Below, one piece after another: positions 57,157 through 64,000 of a stretch of DNA of 64,000 bases (position 1 is its first letter; every line of letters starts with the position of its first letter). The position numbers and the translations under genes are program-made. The stretch lies in NCBI RefSeq assembly GCF_000940805.1, contig NZ_CP007142.1, positions 2,022,593 to 2,086,592 on the forward strand. Reading direction: 5' to 3'. This DNA comes from Gynuella sunshinyii YC6258 (lineage in GTDB: Bacteria; Pseudomonadota; Gammaproteobacteria; Pseudomonadales; Natronospirillaceae). A model generated the notes under the pieces. It was not told the origin of the DNA and searched no databases. It was given only the letters and a program-made list of their open reading frames with translations.

Positions 57157-60100
57157 ATGGCTTCGGACTTACTGACGCAAACACAGGGCCTGCCTTCAGG
57201 TTGCGAAAAGCTGACTTCTTCACAACAGGCCGTCTACCTGGATCAGATCATAAATCCGGAAGTACCGGCCTACAATATAGGCATCAAGATAAATTGTGAC
57301 AGCAGGTTCGAGCCGGACAGCATCAGAGCCGCTGTCGAAGCCCTCTGTGTTCAGCATGCTTTTTTACGGGCGGTACTGGTAGAAATTGAAGGTGAAGTGC
57401 TGCAAAAGACCAGCGGGGATTTTAAGCCGGAAATCGAGTTTGTTGATTATTCAGGTATCGAAAATGCCTCTCAAGAGGGTGATGAATATCTGAAACAACG
57501 CCTTCATGATACCTATGATCTGTTCCGAGCCGGCTGGCGGGCAGTGGTGGTTAAAGTTAACGATCACTACTGGAAAATACTGCTGTGTGGCCACCATCTG
57601 TTTCTTGATGGCGTGTCAGTGGTTAATCTGTTTGAAGGTTTTCTACGCAACCTCGAACAACTTCATTTGGGTGTAACCTTCGCACAACTGACTCAGGCAA
57701 GTGACTGGAGTTACCGGGATTACATTCAGGAAGATCAGGCATATCGCGCTTCTGCCCGTTATCAGAAAGACAAACAGTTCTGGCAACAGAAATACCAGAC
57801 CATTCCCGATTGTGTACTGCCACCTGTCGGCGTACCGTCCAAAGCCACAGACAAAAGTACCTTCGAACGTGTCTACATCCCCCGGGCAGTCTATAACCAA
57901 CTTGAAAAACCGATCACCGCGCACGGATTATCGATGGCCCATTTTGCCATCGCCCTGATTGCCTGTTATTACGCACGTCTGAAAAATCTCGATGAACTGG
58001 TCATCGGTGTACCGGTTCATAACCGAACCAAAGCCCGATATCGTCATACCATCGGTATGTTTGCGTCGATGATGCCGGTCAGGCTCCGCATTGATAAAGG
58101 CCAGTCATTTTTATCACTGCTCGAAGAGGTTTCCAGAGAAGTTCGCAGTGGTTTTCGTGCCCAACGGTTTCCGGTGGCCGAAATCAATCGGCTGTGTCAG
58201 CTATCCCAGATCGGCCGGCGGCAGTTGTTCGATATCAGCGTGTCTTATGAAAGCAAATATGTTGAGAGCGATTATGCCGGTGGCACATTTAAGGGTATTA
58301 CCATGCCGCTCGGGTATGAAAACACTCCAGCTGCACTGGCACTGAAAGATCACTATGAACAAGGCGATATTTGTCTGGAGCTGAACTGCAACTCCCTGTT
58401 TGTCGAAGCCGACGAAGTACTGCGGGTCTGCCAGCGCTTAAAGTATATGGCAGAAGTACTGTCTGAGGGTTTGAATAAACCGATTGCTGAGCTACCCATC
58501 GTCACACCGGATGAACAGCATGATCAGGTACACACCCTGAACCAATCGTTTTTCGCCTGGCGTGAACGTCAGCCAGACAGGCCAAAACTGATACATGAGT
58601 TATTTGATGAGTGTGCCGGGCGTTACGGTGATCAACCGGCGGTGCAGCATCGTCCCTGCGAGGGTACAGAGGAGCTGCTTGGCTACCAGCAGTTACGTAC
58701 CCGTGTGGATCGGGTGGCCCGTTACCTGTGCGAACGGGAGATACCGTCGGGCAGTATCGTTGGGGTTTACCTGTCAAGGCGCGCCGATTTGCTGGCTGTT
58801 ATTCTCGGTATCCTCAAAGCCGGATGTGCGTACCTGCCACTGTCAGTGGAGACGCCTGTTGACCGTGTGATCAAACTGACAGGGCTGACCCGCAGTCCGT
58901 TATTGTTGGTAGACGATCAGACCACTGTCGAACAGTTTGCCGGCGACCCTGCCATGGTTGTGGTTACGGCTGACAATGCTCTGGCTTACGACAGTTCAGC
59001 AGTCGTGACCTTTCCTGTCGTGCATCCAAACGATCTTGCCTATGTCACGTTTACGTCCGGTTCTACCGGTGAACCGAAGGGCGTCATGGTACAGCATGAT
59101 GCCATACAGAGTATTTTTCAGGCCTGGCGCGAGAGCTATCCGCTGAGTCCTGGCAACTGTCGTATTCTGCAAATGGCTAATGTGAATTTCGACGTTTTCA
59201 GCGGTGACTGGGTGCGGGCATTGTGCTCGGGAAATACGCTGATCTTGTGCGACCGGCAGAAACTGTTGTCTCCCGCGCAGCTCTATCAGGAACTGCTGGA
59301 CTGCCATATCACCTTTGCCGAATTCGTACCCGCCGTACTGCGTAGTTTAGTTGAATACATGATCACGGAAGGGTTGCGATTTCCGCCGCTGGACATGCTC
59401 GTCGTCGGCTCTGACAGCTGGTACCACCACGACACCAAACAACTGTTGAGTGTGCTCGGGGAACAGACCCGGTTTATCAATTCTTATGGTGCCACCGAAG
59501 CCGCAGTGGACAGTACCTGGTATGAAATTCACCCGGATCAGGCCTTCGTTGGCAATATGGCGCCCATTGGCAAGCCGTTTGCCAACACCTGTACCTACGT
59601 GCTTGATGATAATGGCCAGTGTCTGCCGTTTGGCAGTATTGGCGAACTCTACATCGGAGGCCCTGGGGTCAGCCTCGGTTATTTGAATCAGCCGGAGTTG
59701 ACGGCAGAGAAGTTTGTACAGAACCCCTTTCTGCAGGATGGCAGCCGTTGTTATCGCACGGGGGATATGGTGCGTTATCTGGCCGATGGCAATATTGAGT
59801 ACATTGGCCGTACCGATAACCAGATCAAAATCAATGGCTATCGGATTGAACTGGCTGAGATCGAGGATCAGCTGGCGGCCATCGAATTTATCAAACACGC
59901 GGTTGTCACCGGACAAAAAAATCACCTTGGTACTCCCCGGCTGGTTGCTTATATCGAGTTACAGGACGACATCAGTGCCGGGTTGCAGCCGATACCGGCC
60001 ATCAAAGAAACCCTCAATCGCAACCTACCGAAGTATATGGTGCCGGCTGCGTTCAAGCTGATTGATCAGTGGCCGTTGTCGGCGAATGGCAAGGTGGATA

Positions 60101-63100
60101 AAAAAGCATTGTCGACCATAGATGCAGATATTTTCCATGATGACTATCTGCCGCCTGTTTCAGCCGCAGAAAAAATCCTGACGGATATTTGGGCGAAATT
60201 GTTTCGCATCGATGCAGAGCAGCTGAGTATCAATGCCAATTTTTTTGAACTTGGCGGCGATTCCATTTTATCCATCCAGGTGGTATCGCGCGCGTCCGCC
60301 GCGGGTTTGAAACTGACCATCAAACAGGTATTTGAACATCAGACTATCGCCGAGTTGGCAGCCTCTACGGAACTGCGTGCTGCCACTGTTGTGGATCAAT
60401 CTCCGGTCACCGGATCGGCACCGTTGCTGCCGATTCAGATGCGGTTCTTCGATGATGAAACCGGCCTCGATCATTACAATCAGTCTATCCTGCTGACGAC
60501 CACCCCGGCGTTTGACCCGCAATGTCTGCCGGCGCTGGTGCAGGCGCTGTATCAGCGTCACGATGTGTTGCGGCTGCGGTTCCATCATGCTGCCGATGGC
60601 TGGCAGGCGGAACACCTGCCGCTGACGGATGAACGTCTGCACGACACGGTGGATATCGTTACCTTGCCAACGGTCGATCAGGAGCTGCTGCAAACGGTCT
60701 GTGATCAGGCGCATCAAAGTCTGTCTGTGGGTGATGGTCCGCTGCTCAAGCTGGTCTATATCGGTCAAGCGGATGCGGCGACTCCCGGTTATTTGTTCAT
60801 GACCGTTCATCACCTGGTCGTGGATGGGGTGTCCTGGCGGATACTGCTGGAAGATATTCATACCCTGCTGGATCAGCATAAAGCTGGCAAACCATTGAGT
60901 CTTGCGGCAAAAACCACCTCCTATCAGACCTGGGGCCGGTTTCTGCACGAGTATGCCCGGTCGGAGGTATTTATTGAGCATCTTAACTACTGGCACGAAG
61001 TCAGTCTTATGGGTACCGACAGCTTTCAGGCTGCTGCTCCGGTCATCACTGAGACTCCGCCAAAATCCACCGGCAGTATCAACATCGGATTTGATGCCGA
61101 ACTGACCGGGCCCCTGATCCATCAAGCTGGCCGGCGTTATCGCACCAATACCACCGAGCTGCTGCTCAGCGCTCTCTATCTGGCCATTTACCGGCTAACC
61201 GGATGCACTCGCGTAGCCGTCGATCTGGAACACCATGGTCGTGAAAATCTGAGTCCGGAGATCGATCTCAGCGAAACTGTTGGCTGGTTTACCAGTCTCT
61301 ATCCCCATGTGCCTGTCCTGTCATCGTCGTTCGACTGGCACGATCCGGAAACACTGATCTGCGAAATAAAAGAAAGTGTTCGGCGAATTCCGGTCAATGG
61401 TATCGGTTATGGCCTGTGTCGTTATCTGTTACAGGATGCCGCCGTGCCACCGCAGGCCGACATTGCTTTCAACTATCTCGGCCGTTTTGAAGCCCTTGCC
61501 GATGGTCGTTATTTTTCCGCCATCGTTGAAAACTACGGTCAGGTGAGCAGTCATCTGCGCCAGCCGGAACATGGTCTGACGTTCGACGGCTGGGTCAAAG
61601 ATGAGGCACTGCAATTTACCCTGAATTACGACACCACCCGCTACAACGAAGCGTTTGTCCAGTCACTGGCAGATCAGTTTGCAGCAGCGGTCAGGGAACT
61701 GACCGGACATTGTGTGGCCACCGGTCATGGCCGCCTGACACCCTCAGACATCGACCTGACCACCGTCAGCCGGGTTCAGTTACAGGCCTGGCAACAACAG
61801 TTTGAACAGCAGAACCGCACTCTGGTGAACGTCTATCCGGCCTCGATGATGCAGCAGGGTATGCTGTTTCACAGCCTGTTCGATAAAAGCAGTTATCACA
61901 CTCAATTGCTGTTTGAGCTGAGCGGCGAATTTGATACCGAAGCGTTCCATAGAGCATGGCAGCAGGTGCTGGAGCGCCACGATATCCTGCGTACCTGCCT
62001 GGTGGCTCAGCAGGATGGTCAATGGCAGCAACTGGTCTTCCAGGGCATCGAACTGCCATGGCGATACGCAGATATCAGTGATCAGCCTGAAGCAGAACAG
62101 CATCAACTGATCGAAGAATACCGGCTGGAAGACAAGCGTCAGGGCTTTGATCTCAGTGATGCACCGTTGATGCGGGTGGCGGTGTGGAAAACGGCTGCCC
62201 GGTGTCATCAGATACTGTTGTCGCAACATCATATCCTCACCGATGGCTGGAGCATGCCGCTGATACTGTCTGAACTGCTGGCACTGTACGCCGCCGGACT
62301 CACTCGGCAACCCTGTCAACTGGCCAGCCCGGTACCGTACCATCACTTTATTCGCTGGCAGCTGCAACAGGACAGTACCCGGGCCCGCCACTACTGGCAG
62401 CAACAGCTGGCAGACTTTCAGACGCCGACACCGTTACCCGGGCAACTCACCCGTAGCGGTGGAGCGCATCCGCACAGCCCCGGTTACACCCATCTGCAAG
62501 TTGTGTTCAGCCCTGCCGAGACCGCCCGGTTGAGCGCGTTTGCGCGGCAGACCCAGACCACCGTGAATATTGTTTTGCAGGCAGCCTGGGCCTGTCTGCT
62601 GTCCAGTTACAGCCATGAAACCACGGTGACGTTCGGGGTGACCACCTCCGGTCGCCCGGCCGAACTGCCAGGGGTGGAAACCATGGTGGGGCTGTTTATC
62701 AATACGCTGCCGGTCATGGTGGATGTACCGGCTGATGTCACCATTGCCGACTGGCTGCAACAGCTGCATCAGACTCAGGTTGGCAGTGAAGAATTCAGTT
62801 ATCTGCCGTTCGCGGAAATCAACCGGCTGGTGGACAAAGACCCTCATACACCGTTGTTCGACAGTCTGCTGGTGTTTGAAAACTATCCCTCCGCCGAGTC
62901 TCTGGATCACAGTCTGGAAGCCGCGTCATTACAGCTCACGGGTCTCCATAATTACGAAGAAACCAATTTCCCGCTGACCGTAGTCGCCACGCTGGGTGAA
63001 ACCCTGGCACTGGATCTGGGCTTTCTGGCCGGGGATTTTGATGCGGACATCATGAATACTCTGCCGCAACGGCTCAAACAGATGATTCTGCAAGTGACAG

Positions 63101-64000
63101 ACGACGCCCGCCAGCCACTCGCGGCCATCAGTCCCGTCGATGCTGTCGAGCAACAACAACTGTTGAACGAGTTTAATCGGACCGCACGACCCTTTGCTGA
63201 TCAATTGACCATGCATCAATGGTTTGAGCAGCAGGTCCAGGCCAGCCCGGACCATTGCGCGGTGATCTGTGGTGACGAACGTCTGAGCTATCGTCAACTC
63301 GATGAGCGTGCCAATCAGCTGGCCCATCTGCTGCGTGCCAGACAGGTGGGTGCCAATACCCCGGTCGGGCTGGCCTGTTATCGCAGCCTTGAAATGATCA
63401 TCGGTCTCTGGGGCATACTCAAGGCCGGTGGCGCATATGTGCCGTTGGAGCCGGATTATCCCATTGAGCGCCTGCAGGACATTGTCGATACCAGTGGACT
63501 GCAATGGGTACTGACCCATCAATCGGCAGGGGTTAAATTGCAGTCTGTCACTCAGATCGTCCTGGATGAAGGGTCGGTCATCGATCAGCTGGATGCTCAG
63601 TCAACGGCTGCGATCACCGAAGAACCGGCGTGTGCCACCGATCTGGCCTACATCATTTTTACCTCCGGATCGACCGGCAAACCCAAAGGCGTGATGATTG
63701 AGCACCGGGCGCTGGTCAATCGTATCGACTGGATGCAACGCGAATATGGTCTGGATCACAATGACGTGGTCCTGCAAAAAACGCCCTTCAGTTTTGATGT
63801 CTCGGTGTGGGAATTCACCTGGCCACTGGTCTGTGGTGCCACTCTGGTGGTGGCCAGACCGGAAGGTCATAAAGATCCACACTATCTTCAGGCCATCAGT
63901 GCTGAACACCGGGTCACGACCCTGCATTTTGTGCCCTCCATGCTGCGAGTCATGCTTGAAAGCGGCCAGTGGAGCGGGTTCAGCAGTGTCCGGCAGGTGT
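57157..64000 (+). CDS. Nonribosomal peptide synthetase, C-A-T-E-C-A..., partial
   Basis: Frame open from ATG 57157 to the window end (over 2,280 residues). Order: condensation domain (HHLFLDG near 145), adenylation domain (TSGSTGEPKG; NSYGATE; NGKVDKKAL), carrier domain (FFELGGDSIL, Ser near 1036), epimerisation domain (HHLVVDGVSWRIL near 1218, ETVGWFTSLYP, FNYLGRF), second condensation domain (SQHHILTDGWS near 1690, as in domains accepting a D-residue) and a second adenylation domain (FTSGSTGKPKG) cut by the edge. The specificity residues of A1 read approximately D-V-G-E-L-V-S-V-D-K, very near the ornithine code DVGEIGSIDK, so module one probably installs D-ornithine. The N-terminal condensation domain in a first module suggests acylation or an upstream synthetase. 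Confidence 0.93.
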   Translation, partial: MASDLLTQTQGLPSGCEKLTSSQQAVYLDQIINPEVPAYNIGIKINCDSRFEPDSIRAAVEALCVQHAFLRAVLVEIEGEVLQKTSGDFKPEIEFVDYSGIENASQEGDEYLKQRLHDTYDLFRAGWRAVVVKVNDHYWKILLCGHHLFLDGVSVVNLFEGFLRNLEQLHLGVTFAQLTQASDWSYRDYIQEDQAYRASARYQKDKQFWQQKYQTIPDCVLPPVGVPSKATDKSTFERVYIPRAVYNQLEKPITAHGLSMAHFAIALIACYYARLKNLDELVIGVPVHNRTKARYRHTIGMFASMMPVRLRIDKGQSFLSLLEEVSREVRSGFRAQRFPVAEINRLCQLSQIGRRQLFDISVSYESKYVESDYAGGTFKGITMPLGYENTPAALALKDHYEQGDICLELNCNSLFVEADEVLRVCQRLKYMAEVLSEGLNKPIAELPIVTPDEQHDQVHTLNQSFFAWRERQPDRPKLIHELFDECAGRYGDQPAVQHRPCEGTEELLGYQQLRTRVDRVARYLCEREIPSGSIVGVYLSRRADLLAVILGILKAGCAYLPLSVETPVDRVIKLTGLTRSPLLLVDDQTTVEQFAGDPAMVVVTADNALAYDSSAVVTFPVVHPNDLAYVTFTSGSTGEPKGVMVQHDAIQSIFQAWRESYPLSPGNCRILQMANVNFDVFSGDWVRALCSGNTLILCDRQKLLSPAQLYQELLDCHITFAEFVPAVLRSLVEYMITEGLRFPPLDMLVVGSDSWYHHDTKQLLSVLGEQTRFINSYGATEAAVDSTWYEIHPDQAFVGNMAPIGKPFANTCTYVLDDNGQCLPFGSIGELYIGGPGVSLGYLNQPELTAEKFVQNPFLQDGSRCYRTGDMVRYLADGNIEYIGRTDNQIKINGYRIELAEIEDQLAAIEFIKHAVVTGQKNHLGTPRLVAYIELQDDISAGLQPIPAIKETLNRNLPKYMVPAAFKLIDQWPLSANGKVDKKALSTIDADIFHDDYLPPVSAAEKILTDIWAKLFRIDAEQLSINANFFELGGDSILSIQVVSRASAAGLKLTIKQVFEHQTIAELAASTELRAATVVDQSPVTGSAPLLPIQMRFFDDETGLDHYNQSILLTTTPAFDPQCLPALVQALYQRHDVLRLRFHHAADGWQAEHLPLTDERLHDTVDIVTLPTVDQELLQTVCDQAHQSLSVGDGPLLKLVYIGQADAATPGYLFMTVHHLVVDGVSWRILLEDIHTLLDQHKAGKPLSLAAKTTSYQTWGRFLHEYARSEVFIEHLNYWHEVSLMGTDSFQAAAPVITETPPKSTGSINIGFDAELTGPLIHQAGRRYRTNTTELLLSALYLAIYRLTGCTRVAVDLEHHGRENLSPEIDLSETVGWFTSLYPHVPVLSSSFDWHDPETLICEIKESVRRIPVNGIGYGLCRYLLQDAAVPPQADIAFNYLGRFEALADGRYFSAIVENYGQVSSHLRQPEHGLTFDGWVKDEALQFTLNYDTTRYNEAFVQSLADQFAAAVRELTGHCVATGHGRLTPSDIDLTTVSRVQLQAWQQQFEQQNRTLVNVYPASMMQQGMLFHSLFDKSSYHTQLLFELSGEFDTEAFHRAWQQVLERHDILRTCLVAQQDGQWQQLVFQGIELPWRYADISDQPEAEQHQLIEEYRLEDKRQGFDLSDAPLMRVAVWKTAARCHQILLSQHHILTDGWSMPLILSELLALYAAGLTRQPCQLASPVPYHHFIRWQLQQDSTRARHYWQQQLADFQTPTPLPGQLTRSGGAHPHSPGYTHLQVVFSPAETARLSAFARQTQTTVNIVLQAAWACLLSSYSHETTVTFGVTTSGRPAELPGVETMVGLFINTLPVMVDVPADVTIADWLQQLHQTQVGSEEFSYLPFAEINRLVDKDPHTPLFDSLLVFENYPSAESLDHSLEAASLQLTGLHNYEETNFPLTVVATLGETLALDLGFLAGDFDADIMNTLPQRLKQMILQVTDDARQPLAAISPVDAVEQQQLLNEFNRTARPFADQLTMHQWFEQQVQASPDHCAVICGDERLSYRQLDERANQLAHLLRARQVGANTPVGLACYRSLEMIIGLWGILKAGGAYVPLEPDYPIERLQDIVDTSGLQWVLTHQSAGVKLQSVTQIVLDEGSVIDQLDAQSTAAITEEPACATDLAYIIFTSGSTGKPKGVMIEHRALVNRIDWMQREYGLDHNDVVLQKTPFSFDVSVWEFTWPLVCGATLVVARPEGHKDPHYLQAISAEHRVTTLHFVPSMLRVMLESGQWSGFSSVRQV

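Overview
The window reads as a gammaproteobacterium with moderate GC and a large accessory genome. Gene families suggest a marine or plant-associated member of the Oceanospirillales/Saccharospirillaceae type (Gynuella- or Reinekea-like). This is inferred from gene content only: no rRNA or tRNA gene is present to confirm it. Supporting traits are a Rhizobium-type glycerol ABC operon under a sigma-54 promoter, a BtsSR-type pyruvate-sensing pair with a CstA-family carrier, a PA14-containing GH31 alpha-xylosidase lipoprotein, and a nonribosomal peptide synthetase (NRPS) locus at the right edge.

Layout. 1-4.8 kb: small hypothetical genes, a VanZ-like protein and an RNA-repair operon (RbfA-like, RtcB, conserved unknown). 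4.8-10 kb: a MITE, a multicopper oxidase behind a near-perfect Fur box, a CstA-family carrier and two overlapping acetyltransferases. 10-20.6 kb: sugar-related enzymes (sialate O-acetylesterase family, alpha-xylosidase), a TetR/flavin oxidoreductase pair with three operator-like palindromes, and BtsS/BtsR. 20.9-24.7 kb: small secreted proteins and a broken IS630.

24.8-37.4 kb is the most unusual part. It is an AT-rich mosaic in which at least eight 5'-truncated Rhs/polymorphic-toxin C-termini, most followed by an exported immunity-like gene, are strung together in one orientation. The pieces are separated by about 14 copies of a short directional repeat (core TAGGACACCCAAAAACTTG). The same repeat lies directly upstream of an intact REP-associated (Y1/HUH) transposase at the right end, and two fragments of such a transposase gene sit at module boundaries. 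Recognisable toxin types are an L,D-transpeptidase-like domain, a Tae4-like amidase tail and an NlpC/P60-like cysteine peptidase. Together with signal peptides or lipoboxes on most partners, this points to cell-wall targets in the periplasm.

37.7-40.5 kb: small secreted proteins, an astacin-type metalloprotease with a PKD domain, and a YbaY-like lipoprotein. 40.5-49 kb: an AcoR-like sigma-54 activator divergent from glpSTPQUV. 49.5-52.4 kb: a GGDEF-EAL protein. 52.5 kb: an inverted second copy of the MITE. 53.5-64 kb: a TauD/SyrP-like dioxygenase, a cyclic-peptide exporter and an NRPS (C-A-T-E-C-A, cut by the window end) whose first module is predicted to load ornithine and convert it to the D form.
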